From: Pelotomaculum schinkii
Lineage (GTDB): Bacteria > Bacillota > Desulfotomaculia > Desulfotomaculales > Pelotomaculaceae
DNA length: 64,000 bases
Direction of reading: 5' to 3'
Assembly (NCBI RefSeq): GCF_004369205.1
Contig: NZ_QFGA01000003.1
Span: 496,001 to 560,000 of the forward strand
This document shows positions 1 to 8,372 of this stretch, piece by piece; positions within the stretch are counted from its first letter, which is position 1; every line of letters starts with the position of its first letter. A program made the position numbers and the translations under genes. Under the pieces are notes generated by a model. That model did not search any database and was not told the DNA's origin. It saw only the letters and a program-made list of their open reading frames with translations.

Positions 1-35
1 GTGAAGTTGCGTTGGTATCCATCATGCAACTTCAC
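1..35. terminator. Perfect inverted repeat downstream of coaD
   Basis: GTGAAGTTGC at 1-10 is the exact reverse complement of GCAACTTCAC at 26-35, with a 15-nt loop. It lies just past the coaD stop on the minus strand, so it could end that transcript. The window edge hides any T-tract, so terminator function is inferred. Confidence 0.4.
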
Positions 36-65
36 CGCTGGCGTATCACTTTCTTATTGTGCGGG

Positions 66-557
66 TTAACCCTCACGGTAACGTTTGAACTTTTCTTTTA
101 TTCTCTCCTCCACAAGCGGTGGTACCAGGCTCCGCAAGGAACCGCCAAAGGAGGCTACCTCCTTCACTGTAGTGGAACTGATATAAGAAAACTCCGCCTT
201 GGTCATCAAAAAGACTGTTTCGATATGGCAGGCCAGCTTTTGATTTGTCAGGGCCATCCGGAACTCGTTCTCAAAATCCGAAATCACCCGTAAGCCCCGT
301 ACAATAGCTTTTGCGTTGCACTCAAGGGCCACATCAACAATAAGGCCTGTAAATGCCTTCACTTCTATATTAGGATAGTTGGAGAGAACACTTTGCAGCA
401 GTTCAACTCGCTCTTTAATCGTAAACAGCTGATTCTTTGCCGGGTTGCAGGAAACTACGACGATCAACTTGTCAAAGATCATAGCAGCTCTACTGATAAT
501 ATCCAGGTGACCGTAGGTTACCGGATCAAAACTTCCCGGGCAAATTGCGGTTCGCAT
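66..557 (-). CDS. coaD: Phosphopantetheine adenylyltransferase (CoaD)
   Basis: Penultimate step of coenzyme A synthesis: transfers AMP from ATP to 4'-phosphopantetheine, giving dephospho-CoA. The N-terminus reads MRTAICPGSFDPVTYGHLDI, with the nucleotidyltransferase motif around TxGHxDI, and the C-terminal part has the ISSTTVKE motif of the family. The length, about 163 residues, is normal. I chose the ATG at 557 because GGGGTG lies about 7 nt upstream; an upstream in-frame GTG at 566 is possible. The usual neighbour rsmD is absent. Cytosolic housekeeping enzyme; confidence is high. Confidence 0.97.
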   Translation of the reverse strand: MRTAICPGSFDPVTYGHLDIISRAAMIFDKLIVVVSCNPAKNQLFTIKERVELLQSVLSNYPNIEVKAFTGLIVDVALECNAKAIVRGLRVISDFENEFRMALTNQKLACHIETVFLMTKAEFSYISSTTVKEVASFGGSLRSLVPPLVEERIKEKFKRYREG

Positions 558-616
558 GCTAATCACCCCAGTGCTTCATTTGCTAGCCAGAAGAAGCGTC
601 AAGGAAAGGAGCCTCC

Positions 617-856
617 TCAAACATCCTGTAGGGTTGATGTTTGGAAATTCCTTTCCCGCGCTTCAGATTTGTGATGGATTTGCGTAACCACCAGGATAAT
701 CCCGGCCAAATTAAGAATGTATGCTCCGATCGCTTTTATTGCCAGGCCTAATGGCTTGACCGCTTACGCATTATGAAAATCATTAATACAGCGGTAGATG
801 ATGTGAGCAGATGTGAAAGCCAGTAAAATGATGAATGAAAAAAGACCATTATTCAT
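617..856 (-). pseudogene. Small membrane-protein reading frame interrupted by an in-frame TAA
   Basis: From an ATG at 856 a frame runs 30 codons (hydrophobic start MNNGLFSFIILLAF), meets TAA, then continues in the same frame for about 48 more codons through a second hydrophobic segment (IKAIGAYILNLAGIILVV) to TGA at 617. The continuation has the look of a two-helix membrane protein broken by one base change. There is no clear ribosome-binding site and I do not recognise the family. The rest of the 558-923 gap shows nothing else. Confidence 0.3.
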
Positions 857-923
857 GTTTAAAAATTAGCAGCCCCACGAGGCAGTGAAGAACCATACTT
901 TTATGAATATTCTTTTACAGGTA

Positions 924-1874
924 TTAAGGTAAGGGAATTGCAGTAAACAAGCCTAGAGCAGCACAAGCCACGCTAATGGTTGTCACGCTCCAAATTGCAG
1001 CTGCCGGCGGGTCTATATAGGTGTCGGCATGTATCGTAAATAGACACGCCCAAAATTGACCTGCGAAAGCCGATAGAACCCCAAAAATGAGACCCCATAT
1101 GAGACTGTGACTAGCTAAGGCAGCGACGGCTGCATTAACTGATATGTGGTGGGTGACAGGCATTTTGGTGCCGAACTGCAAAAATACAAGACTCAGACCG
1201 GAAATACCAAATCCAATAATTGCGCCACCATGGTCCGCTCCTAAAAGCATCGCAAAGTAACTTGATAACAGACCAACCCCTGCACCGATAACAAAAAGCT
1301 CTTTCCACGACATCTGCCATGGCAACCAAAGGGTGCTTTTTTCAGTGGGGTTGAAGCGGCTTTCTCCCTCAGCTACCTGACCAAAGAAACCTTTCTTCAT
1401 GTCAAACAATAGGCGTCCGATAAGATGCATAACAAAGATGGTTATAGCGACTCCATCAGTCCAGAGCATACCGCCCCATTTCATTGGCAGCGCAGTTATG
1501 AAAAGCCAGTTCAGGATAACGCTGAGAGAGCCAAAAAGTCCGCCAATCAGCAGGACATCCATGCTTTTAGTGCCCATCAGTCCTGCTGTAATATCTCTTC
1601 CCGGTGACAGACCTTTCTTATGCGCGTACATATGAGCAACAACTGCCGCTCCAAAGCATACCTGGGGCCCAAATGTAAACCCAAAGCCAAAGGTGTTCAG
1701 AAAATCCGGTCCTGCTCCGGCAATCATTAAAACCGCGCCAATGAATACGAAGAAACCGCATAAAATGAATGCCGGCAGCGCTCCGACGGCAGCTCCGAAT
1801 ATTCCACCCACAAAAGCTATGCAAAGGTGAAGAAAACTAATACCACCTATTGGCAGCAAAAGAGAGCTTGTCAT
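924..1874 (-). CDS. Polytopic membrane protein, permease-like, unknown substrate
   Basis: 316 residues, almost entirely hydrophobic, with about nine to ten predicted membrane segments and glycine-rich helices. A short hydrophilic loop near residue 165-185 separates two halves. I do not recognise a named transporter family. It has a strong ribosome-binding site (AGGAGGGGG) before the ATG. It follows the alcohol dehydrogenase gene in the same direction, but a terminator at 1921-1964 lies between them, so it is either expressed by read-through or from its own promoter. The context (AOR, alcohol dehydrogenase) makes transport of a small organic acid or alcohol possible, but that is inference. Confidence 0.75.
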   Translation of the reverse strand: MTSSLLLPIGGISFLHLCIAFVGGIFGAAVGALPAFILCGFFVFIGAVLMIAGAGPDFLNTFGFGFTFGPQVCFGAAVVAHMYAHKKGLSPGRDITAGLMGTKSMDVLLIGGLFGSLSVILNWLFITALPMKWGGMLWTDGVAITIFVMHLIGRLLFDMKKGFFGQVAEGESRFNPTEKSTLWLPWQMSWKELFVIGAGVGLLSSYFAMLLGADHGGAIIGFGISGLSLVFLQFGTKMPVTHHISVNAAVAALASHSLIWGLIFGVLSAFAGQFWACLFTIHADTYIDPPAAAIWSVTTISVACAALGLFTAIPLP

Positions 1875-1920
1875 AATATTACCCCCTCCTAATTTTGAAA
1901 ATTCCGTTAATTAGTTAAAA

Positions 1921-1964
1921 AAGAAAAAAATAACAGGGAGTAACTCTTTAAGTCACCCCCTGTT
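1921..1964 (-). terminator. Rho-independent terminator after the alcohol dehydrogenase
   Basis: On the minus strand AACAGGG...CCCTGTT forms a stem-loop, followed by ATTTTTTTC and a second T-run. It lies between the alcohol dehydrogenase stop (2038) and the start of the membrane protein gene (1874). Confidence 0.75.
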
Positions 1965-2037
1965 TCCGGCAAGACCACACTATGGGGCGAGCGTGTACTA
2001 CACGGTATTTATTTGAGAGGTGATAGCCGGGATTAAG

Positions 2038-3195
2038 TTACATAGCAGCCGCAAAGAGGTTAACGATGTCTTTATGAGTTCCGACAATCGGGTTGCATCC
2101 GGCGTTACCATCTTCCAGAGCCGTCTTAGCCATTTTATCAAAGTCTTCTTCCTTAACACCCATTTCAGCCAAACCGGACGGAATTCCAACATCCTTGGAA
2201 AGAGCGACGATAGCGTCAATGGCTTTGTACGCAGCGTCTCTAACGGAGAGCCCTTCAATATTTTCGCCCATAAGTACGGCGATGTTAGCAAACTTCGGCA
2301 GGTTGCTGATGAGGTTGTATTTTTCAACGTGCGGCAGCAGGATAGCGTTCGCTACACCGTGCGCCATATCATAATAGCCGCCTAACTGGTGCGCCATAGC
2401 ATGTACATAACCCAGGCCGGCGTTGTTGAATGCCATACCTGCCAGCACTGAGGCGTAAGCCATATTTGTCCTGGCTTCAACATTATCACCATATGCTACA
2501 GCCTGACGCAGGTTGTTGGCGGTAAGCTTAATTGCTTGCTCGCACAACGTGTCGGTCACAGGGTTGGCGGCCAGGGTAACATAGCATTCTACAGCGTGGG
2601 TTAAAGCATCCATACCGGTGGCTGCAGTTAATCCTTTTGGCTTTTTCAGCATAAGCAGCGGGTCGTTGATGGAAACCAGCGGGAGGTTTCTCCAGCTTAC
2701 GATAACAAACTTAATTTTAGTTGAAGTGTTTGTAATAACGCAGTGGCGGGTAACTTCACTGCCGGTTCCTGCTGTAGTGTTAACGGAAACTATTGGCGGC
2801 AGAGGATTGGTAAGTTTCTCAATCCCGGCATAATCCTTATACAAATCTCCGGGGTGAGTAGCTGCAATGCCGATACCTTTTCCACAGTCATGAGCGCTTC
2901 CTCCACCGACGGTGATAATCATGTCACATTTTTCTTCTTTGAATAACTTAAGACCGGCGAAAATATTTTTGTCTTTAGGGTTGGGTTCTACGCCGTCAAA
3001 GACGACAGTTTTTAATCCGGCTTCCTGAACATATCCTATTGTTTGCGCTACAGGGCCGCCTTCCATTTTAGCCAAAAACGGGTCAGAAACTACTAAAGCT
3101 TTTTTCCCACCTAAAATTTTACACCTTTCGCCAACTACCGAAACACAGCCCGGCCCGAAGAAGTTAACACTCGGATTTAAAAAGTCGTAATACAT
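2038..3195 (-). CDS. Iron-containing alcohol dehydrogenase
   Basis: Group III, Fe-dependent NAD(P) alcohol dehydrogenase, 385 residues, the usual length. Visible motifs: the nucleotide-binding GGGSAHDCGK segment near residue 97, the metal ligands D and H in GMDALTHAVE near residue 195, and the C-terminal HAMAHQLGGYYDMAHG block, whose two ligand histidines are 14 residues apart as in the family. It lies downstream of the tungsten aldehyde oxidoreductase and a MoaD-like gene in one direction, which suggests interconversion of alcohol, aldehyde and acid with electrons going to NAD(P) and ferredoxin. RBS AAGGGGG. A 10-bp perfect palindrome TACGGCCGTA lies about 60 nt upstream. The physiological substrate cannot be read from sequence. 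Confidence 0.93.
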   Translation of the reverse strand: MYYDFLNPSVNFFGPGCVSVVGERCKILGGKKALVVSDPFLAKMEGGPVAQTIGYVQEAGLKTVVFDGVEPNPKDKNIFAGLKLFKEEKCDMIITVGGGSAHDCGKGIGIAATHPGDLYKDYAGIEKLTNPLPPIVSVNTTAGTGSEVTRHCVITNTSTKIKFVIVSWRNLPLVSINDPLLMLKKPKGLTAATGMDALTHAVECYVTLAANPVTDTLCEQAIKLTANNLRQAVAYGDNVEARTNMAYASVLAGMAFNNAGLGYVHAMAHQLGGYYDMAHGVANAILLPHVEKYNLISNLPKFANIAVLMGENIEGLSVRDAAYKAIDAIVALSKDVGIPSGLAEMGVKEEDFDKMAKTALEDGNAGCNPIVGTHKDIVNLFAAAM

Positions 3196-3313
3196 GAATA
3201 CATCCCCCTTTAATTAATTTGTTCTTGGTTTAAGTGCGCATTGTGCATACGGCCGTACACAACAAAATTTGCAATTTAGAAATCCTTCAATACAGAAGTT
3301 AGAAATATAAAGC

Positions 3314-3556
3314 TTACCCGCCAGCAACTACGGGACTTACTGTAATGATGTCTCCCTCGCTCAATGCTGTATTTTTGTCAACATTTTTACCGTTTTTTAA
3401 GATGACATGGATTTGCTCGGGAGAAACATTTAATTTGTTTAGGACATCCGCAATTTTGGCGCCTTTATCGACTTGCAGCCGGTGTTCTTTTCCTCTGTCT
3501 TTTGGACACCACATTAAATAGCCTAATAAGTTGACTGTGATATTGAGCTTTTCCAT
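3314..3556 (-). CDS. MoaD/ThiS-family sulfur-carrier-like protein
   Basis: A ubiquitin-fold protein of about 80 residues ending in Gly-Gly, the tail that is activated as a thiocarboxylate in MoaD and ThiS. It carries the typical segments LNVSPEQIHVILKNGK and EGDIITVSPVVAGG. It begins only a few bases after the AOR stop codon and is clearly co-transcribed. Small MoaD-like genes commonly sit beside AOR genes and are thought to help build the tungstopterin cofactor. I prefer the ATG at 3556 (GGTGGG upstream); the ATG at 3568 is possible. Confidence 0.85.
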   Translation of the reverse strand: MEKLNITVNLLGYLMWCPKDRGKEHRLQVDKGAKIADVLNKLNVSPEQIHVILKNGKNVDKNTALSEGDIITVSPVVAGG

Positions 3557-3571
3557 TAAACCCACCATGCT

Positions 3572-5428
3572 TTATAGTGTATCCAACCCTAGCTCTTGCT
3601 TCTTCTCTTCGGTAATAATTCCCTCGGCGTTCCACTTGCGATAGTCATACAAATCTTTCATGATCCTGCTGTAATAAGGAAGACTGCCAGCTGCCGCGCC
3701 TGTCTGGCGATCATGCAGCAGCATCCTTTGCGGAAGCACATCATCTTTACGGCTTAAGCCCAGCCTGTTGTTGTACATGCGCTTGATATTAAACAACCTG
3801 TCTCCTGCAAGCTCAACATCTTTACCCGTCAAGTTCCATCCTGTGGCTGCATTAATCCATTGACTAGCCATTTCCGGAGTAATTTGACCCAGCATGATAA
3901 ATTTACACAAGCCCAAAGAATTGAATACAGTCATGAAATTCATCAACCTAACCGCATATTCAGCCTTGTTTTCATAGCCATGTGGCTCAGACGGTTTGGT
4001 GAAGTCTACACATTTGGCAGGATAAGCTCCGCCTTCAGAGAAGTAACCTAAACATTCAAGGTGGCAACCGCCTCTGTTGCAGGTTGCATAGTCAACTACC
4101 ATGGTGGTGTAAGCGCGGGGATCGTGCATAGCAAAGGCCTGCCCCTTGGATTGGATGGCAAATTCGGGGGCGATACCGCCGATTTCTTCTGACGCTCTTT
4201 TTACGCCTTGCGCAAGCAATCTGCCTAACCCAACTTTGTTGTTGGCCATTTTTTCCAGAACTTCTAACAATTCTTCCTTCATGCCCCACTTGAATTCAAT
4301 ACCTTCAGTGTCTCTTTTAGTTAACAAGCCGTTTTCATATGCTTCGATGGCCATGGCGATAGTGCTTCCTGCTTCAATCGTGTCCATGCCGTATCTGTTG
4401 CAGAGGTCGTTGCAGGCAGCGATAATATTAAGGTCATCATTTAAGATGTTGGAACCAAAAGCAGCGCCCGTTTCATATTCAGGAGCGTGACCTATAGCTC
4501 CTTTATAGGGGCCTAATGGAACTTTCGCTTCCTTACCGCACCTGATAGTACAGGCATGGCATGCATGATGACCGGTTTGGATGGTCTCCGCCAGCATTTG
4601 ACCGCTGGTTTTATAAGCTCCTTCTTCCCAAGAGCCGAGAGTCCAGTTCTTGATAGGCAGATCGCCTTCAGATTCAACGCCCTGTATGGTTCCCAAGGTA
4701 CCAAAGTCATGAAGGATCGCCGCATTTGTCTTCAGAACCTGAGCGAATTCCTTTGTGAACGCCTGTAATTTCGCTTTATCGTGGAGTTCCACTTTTTTGG
4801 TGCCTTTAACAGCAACGGCCTTTACCTTTTTATATCCCATTAAGGCGCCGAAGCCGCAGCGGCCGGCTGTCCTTGTTACAGGGGCGTCCATCATTATAGA
4901 GGCCATTTTTATTTGATTTTCGCCGGCTATACCGATACATGCAATTCTCGCTTTTTCATCAGTTTTACTTCTCATCAAATCAGAAGCCTCAAAGACATCC
5001 TTGCCCCATAAATCCTGCGCATCAATAAACTGGACTTTATTATCATTTATATAAATGGCTACAGGCTTATCTGATACTCCTTTTAAAATAAAACCGTCAT
5101 AACCGGTCTTTTTAACTTCGGCGCCCCAATGACCACCAACATTGGCCTCGCCCCAGATCTCTGTCAACGGGGATTTGCCAACAACACTTGACCTTGCAGA
5201 TGACGGCGCCAATGTCCCGTTCAATAAACCCGTCATAAATATTAATGGATTCTCTTCGGACAGAGCCGGTTTTGTGTAGTCATAATTGTTATATAACAAA
5301 TATGCGGCTACACCGCTGCCACCCAAGAACTTCTTGTAAACTTCATTTTTTATGGGAACCTCTTTAGTTGTTTGGGATTTTAGATCTATTTCAAGTACTT
5401 TACCCCAATATCCAAAAGCCGTCCACAT
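3572..5428 (-). CDS. aor: Tungsten-type aldehyde:ferredoxin oxidoreductase (AOR)
   Basis: 618 residues, the normal size. Oxidises aldehydes to carboxylic acids (or the reverse with strong reductant) using a bis-pterin W/Mo cofactor and one [4Fe-4S] cluster. The cluster ligands are visible as Cys290, Cys293 and Cys297 (CHACTIRC), with the fourth in GLCKF near residue 505. The N-terminus has the family start (FGYWGKVLEIDL). RBS AAGGAGTG is 7 nt before the ATG. It heads an operon with the MoaD-like and Fe-alcohol dehydrogenase genes. Its promoter is a sigma-54 type site at 5639-5654 with an upstream palindrome, and its 5' end plus promoter region is duplicated at 15270-15705. Confidence 0.96.
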   Translation of the reverse strand: MWTAFGYWGKVLEIDLKSQTTKEVPIKNEVYKKFLGGSGVAAYLLYNNYDYTKPALSEENPLIFMTGLLNGTLAPSSARSSVVGKSPLTEIWGEANVGGHWGAEVKKTGYDGFILKGVSDKPVAIYINDNKVQFIDAQDLWGKDVFEASDLMRSKTDEKARIACIGIAGENQIKMASIMMDAPVTRTAGRCGFGALMGYKKVKAVAVKGTKKVELHDKAKLQAFTKEFAQVLKTNAAILHDFGTLGTIQGVESEGDLPIKNWTLGSWEEGAYKTSGQMLAETIQTGHHACHACTIRCGKEAKVPLGPYKGAIGHAPEYETGAAFGSNILNDDLNIIAACNDLCNRYGMDTIEAGSTIAMAIEAYENGLLTKRDTEGIEFKWGMKEELLEVLEKMANNKVGLGRLLAQGVKRASEEIGGIAPEFAIQSKGQAFAMHDPRAYTTMVVDYATCNRGGCHLECLGYFSEGGAYPAKCVDFTKPSEPHGYENKAEYAVRLMNFMTVFNSLGLCKFIMLGQITPEMASQWINAATGWNLTGKDVELAGDRLFNIKRMYNNRLGLSRKDDVLPQRMLLHDRQTGAAAGSLPYYSRIMKDLYDYRKWNAEGIITEEKKQELGLDTL

Positions 5429-5638
5429 CCATAAACACTCCTTTATTAGTCAAAAATCCACAACCTTGAAACCGGCTTCCTGAGTGCAACCTCTACTTCG
5501 TCTACGAGCCCGACTTTTTATACCGTAACTTTAACAGTTCACTGCAAAAATCAATAAAATACAGTATGTTCCATGTTTAATTTGAAGGTCGTCATTTTTG
5601 TCCCCCCTTTGTCAGAGCATTTTTATGATTTTAAATAG

Positions 5639-5654
5639 AGCAAATATCATGCCA
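5639..5654 (-). promoter_or_regulatory. Sigma-54 (-24/-12) promoter of AOR
   Basis: On the minus strand TGGCATGATATTTGCT matches the sigma-54 consensus TGGCAYRNNNNTTGCW at every fixed position. The AOR start lies about 200 nt downstream. An inverted repeat immediately upstream fits binding of an enhancer-type activator such as the PAS-AAA+-Fis protein at 29709-31448. Confidence 0.85.
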
Positions 5655-5682
5655 TTTTATTTTGGGCTGATTTGTTGTTCTG

Positions 5683-5700
5683 TTTCCGGGTTGCCGGAAA
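5683..5700. promoter_or_regulatory. Palindromic activator site upstream of AOR
   Basis: TTTCCGG-GTTG-CCGGAAA is a perfect 7-bp inverted repeat about 30 bp upstream of the -24 element. A second, weaker dyad TTCCAGACTAATGGAA lies at 5772-5787. Related versions of both elements occur in front of the acyl-CoA dehydrogenase gene (18154-18193), which suggests a common regulator. Confidence 0.65.
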
Positions 5701-5954
5701 AGGAAACAAGATACCGTTTGATATCTCATGCATTCTCATGCATTTTGTCAGATTACGAAAAACAAGAAAAATTCCAGACTAATGGAAGCACAGAGAAAAG
5801 TTTCATATCAATGCAAAAACCCTAACTTTTTGCTAACTAAAACCGCATAAACACTGCCGTTTAATGTGAAATATGGTATAATAGTAAGTAAATAGAAGTT
5901 ATCAAGCATGTTAATACCATAAGCACTCTGCTGTCTCTTCACAATACCTGCTCA

Positions 5955-6404
5955 TCAGGAGCATGTATTCCCATCACATGTATCACATGTATTCCCTTCA
6001 CATGTATTCCCTTCACATGTACCCCTGTCATGTTTATGTCTTTCTTCCCTTGTTTCCGGGTCTGCGCCATTTTCATCGGTGATAAAATCGAGATTGTATT
6101 CATCCATGAGCCGGATAGCTTCTTGGACTCTGTAACCTTTGCCACAGAACCTGGTTACTCCGGCTAATGCAACCATTTCGAATGCCGGTCTTTCTATGGT
6201 ACCGGTAATCAGGACTTCGCAGTCAGCGTTAATGATGTTTTCTGCCATTTTCAAGTCATCTGTACCATGTTGAGGGTCGTTATTCTTATATGAATCGATA
6301 CTCATATCGTCAGTTTCAATTATCAGCAGATAGGGACTATTCTCGAATGATTCCCCTACAATGCTTTTCAGATCCGGTCCATTTGCAGAAACAGCTATTT
6401 TCAT
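5955..6404 (-). CDS. NifX/NifB-type Fe-Mo cofactor-binding family protein with Cys-rich tail
   Basis: About 149 residues. The N-terminal 100 form the dinitrogenase iron-molybdenum cofactor family fold (MKIAVSANG start, ITGTIERPAF core, the motif region that binds metal clusters). The last 40 residues are a repeat-rich tail with GNTC units containing seven cysteines, likely a metal- or cluster-binding appendage. RBS AAGGAG supports the ATG at 6404 rather than 6413. It lies at the 3' side of the decaying Mo-hydroxylase cluster and is intact. One of four NifX-type paralogues in the window. Its exact role is unknown; cofactor handling is inferred. Confidence 0.85.
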   Translation of the reverse strand: MKIAVSANGPDLKSIVGESFENSPYLLIIETDDMSIDSYKNNDPQHGTDDLKMAENIINADCEVLITGTIERPAFEMVALAGVTRFCGKGYRVQEAIRLMDEYNLDFITDENGADPETREERHKHDRGTCEGNTCEGNTCDTCDGNTCS

Positions 6405-6457
6405 AGTATTCATTCTCCTTTTAAAAGAAAATTAGTGCTATTGTCAAAAATCCAAGA

Positions 6458-6860
6458 TCAATTTCCGCTCGCTTCTATCAGCAGTTCTATAATGCCACCG
6501 CAAGCCATGCCTTCCTCTTCGGCGATGTCCCCTGTCATATCGACACAGTGTATCAGATATCCTCCGCTTTTTATCACATCGCGCGCAAGAAGGGTGACCC
6601 TGCCTTCACTGCATCCCCCACCGATGCTTCCCAATGTCCTTCCGTCAGGCCATACCAACATTTTGGCTCCTTCTTTCCGCGGGGCGGAACCTTTTGAAGA
6701 TACAATTGATCTTCAAGTGTTGCGATCCCCGCCTTTATAGATGAGAACATTCCCTTGTCGTATTCGGGATTACCGACTATTCCTGTTCCGAGCCTTTCAA
6801 GTACCGGTATCAGTAAATGAACATTATAGCCTACTATTACACGGGTATCCTGTATGCGGC
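6458..6860 (-). pseudogene. Remnant of NTP-transferase (MocA-like) plus XdhC-like gene
   Basis: Two fragments in different frames. From about 6850 to 6715 is a piece of a MobA/MocA-like nucleotidyltransferase (VIVGYNVHLL, then YDKGMFSSIKAG), lacking its N-terminus and most of its C-terminus. From about 6712 to 6458 is an XdhC-type piece (SKGSAPRKEGAKM, then LGSIGGGCSEGRV and EEEGMACGG), which ends normally. Such proteins insert or nucleotidylate molybdenum cofactor for xanthine-dehydrogenase-like enzymes, matching the Mo-hydroxylase at 12170. Internal deletions and a frame change make it non-functional. Similar to what is named the DVU_1551-type NTP transferase (recalled name). Confidence 0.75.
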
Positions 6861-7594
6861 ACATAGTCGGTGGATAAAAGCACACTCTTCATCTGAGTCA
6901 ACAACGGGTGCCTGAATTCTGAATACCTCACCAACGAAAGCACCTGGACCGGTATACCGACAAGTACATTTATCCTTTCCTTTTCAATTACTGAAAGTGT
7001 TGATTCCGGGTCTGTCACAAGTCCATGTTTGACAGCGACAGCATTCATCCTGCCAAGAGCCTTATAAAGCAGATCACCTATACTGCCCGGACGCTCACCC
7101 GGAAGCAGGATCAATATCCTGTCGCCTTCTCCGGACAAATTACTCATGCCGTGGTGGAAAAAATCCATCGTCTCTTCCTGGTCACCGTCAGTCAGGAACA
7201 ACCTTTTTGGATTGCCTGTAGTTCCTGATGTTGTTACTGTTTTTATGCGTGATATCTGCTGTTGCGGGACACAGATGAAAGACAAAGGATCCTCAGTCAG
7301 ATTTTTGCTGGTTGTAAACGGAAACAGCCGGAATTCATCCAGCGAAGTAATATCAGTCGATTTGATTTTGGCAAGATGATTGCGGTAAAAACTGCTGCGG
7401 TCTTTAGCATATCGAATGAGATCATTTAATTTTTTTACCTGATATTGTTCGATCTGCTCTCTTGTAAGCGGATTATTAGTACTGCCGTTAATTTTACGGT
7501 TTATCCATGCATCGAGCGGTGTCTTTTTTATCTGCCTGTCCACTGCGTCAGCAAATGTGTTAGCTATATCTGTTCCCCTCCAAAAGCAATTCAC
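6845..7594 (-). pseudogene. Truncated AMP-dependent CoA ligase (phenylacetate-CoA-ligase-like)
   Basis: About 250 residues of an adenylate-forming CoA ligase of the PaaK-like group: it has the phosphate-binding TSGTTGNPKR motif near residue 120 and upstream helices typical of that family. A full protein would be about 420 residues. The frame runs correctly to STDYVPHT and then passes straight into the nucleotidyltransferase remnant, so a deletion removed the C-terminal half. It overlaps the end of the C_GCAxxG_C_C gene by 35 nt if GTG at 7594 is used. GGAGGGG lies 7 nt before an in-frame ATA at about 7565, so the true start is uncertain. Resembles the DVU_1553-type ligase (recalled name). Confidence 0.8.
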
Positions 7595-7964
7595 TGTCTT
7601 CCAAAAGCTGCAAAGTGTACTCGATAGTTTCAGTCATCATTTTCATACAAAAGTAAGGATTCGACTTGTTCCATTCAAGTAAGTCTGAACAATTCAAGCT
7701 ACCATACTGTTTTTTGAACCAATCTACAAGTTGAGGCGCCAAAACAATTACATAATCTACCATGTGCAGTGACAGCACACACGCAGCTGCACTTAGGATC
7801 CCGCACAGATTCTGGCAATACAGTCCCTTGCAGAGTCCTTTCATTGACTTTACAAGATCCTCATTCTCTTTTTGCAGGACTTCCAGCCCTATTGTCATAA
7901 CGATTTGTGAGCAGCAATATTTTTCATCTGCAAGTTCTGATACGCGTTCTGCAATATCGATCAT
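7560..7964 (-). CDS. C_GCAxxG_C_C family redox-type protein
   Basis: 134 residues, apparently intact. Cysteines fall in the pattern of the C_GCAxxG_C_C family: KYCCSQ near residue 17, CKGLYC and CGILSAAAC in the middle, and a cysteine near residue 109 (YFCMKM), with the GCAxxG core diverged. These proteins are thought to bind a metal cluster or carry redox thiols; no activity is established. RBS AAGGAAGTG precedes the ATG. It lies between the methyltransferase remnant and the CoA ligase, matching the DVU_1555-type member of this kind of cluster (recalled name). Confidence 0.8.
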   Translation of the reverse strand: MIDIAERVSELADEKYCCSQIVMTIGLEVLQKENEDLVKSMKGLCKGLYCQNLCGILSAAACVLSLHMVDYVIVLAPQLVDWFKKQYGSLNCSDLLEWNKSNPYFCMKMMTETIEYTLQLLEDSELLLEGNRYS

Positions 7965-8121
7965 ATATTCTATTCACTTCCTTTTTTTTCCTTACGGCAC
8001 GTCTTTTGTGGCCTTACCGCCTTCCTCCGGTGCAATTTTCGCCCTATGATCCTTCAAAAGATAAATCAGGAATTGCCGGGAATATTCTTAAATGCCATCC
8101 TCACAGCATGGGCTAGAGGGG

Positions 8122-8307
8122 TTAAATAACTACGCCTTTGCCAAAACCGCAATCAGGATACCGGCAGTCTTTACATGCCAGACATAACCCTCCGATATCA
8201 GCGAGATGTGCTCCGCTTGGGAATTGACAATACTCTACTGCATACCTCGTCAGTTCAAAACCCCCGGGGTGGAACAGCGGACCGCGGCACTTTGTATAAT
8301 AGTCCAT
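8122..8307 (-). pseudogene. Deletion fusion: methyltransferase N-terminus joined to a Cys-rich C-terminus
   Basis: 61 codons. The first 36 (LFHPGGFELTRYAVEYC, then GAHLADIG) are the start of a SAM-dependent methyltransferase up to its glycine-rich SAM loop. There the sequence switches to GLCLACKDCRYPDCGFGKG, which resembles the Cys-rich C-terminal end of molybdopterin-binding-domain proteins in related clusters. A deletion that removed the body of the methyltransferase and most of a following gene explains this. RBS GAGGTG is intact, so a short peptide may still be made. Identification of the second partner is tentative. Confidence 0.6.
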
Positions 8308-8372
8308 TTTTCACCTCAGAATATAGCGCAGGCAAAACGGCATTATTTTGCCTTCTTTATCGATATGCAGGC

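Larger units (their letters stand above)
5356..5803. repeat. Direct repeat copy 1: AOR 5' end and promoter
   Basis: About 448 bp that recur at 15270-15705 in the same orientation with only scattered differences. It covers the first 24 codons of AOR, its roughly 200-nt leader, the sigma-54 promoter and the upstream palindromes. This copy has an extra 10-bp TCTCATGCAT unit near 5730-5745 that copy 2 lacks. Similarity stops abruptly after GAAAAGTTT. Confidence 0.95.

Noticed and set aside
5429-5560. Lysine-riboswitch-like words (GTAGAGGTTGCACTCAGGAAG) in the AOR leader
   Set aside because: Only a short stretch resembles the lysine aptamer; the remaining conserved core is absent, and the target gene makes no sense.
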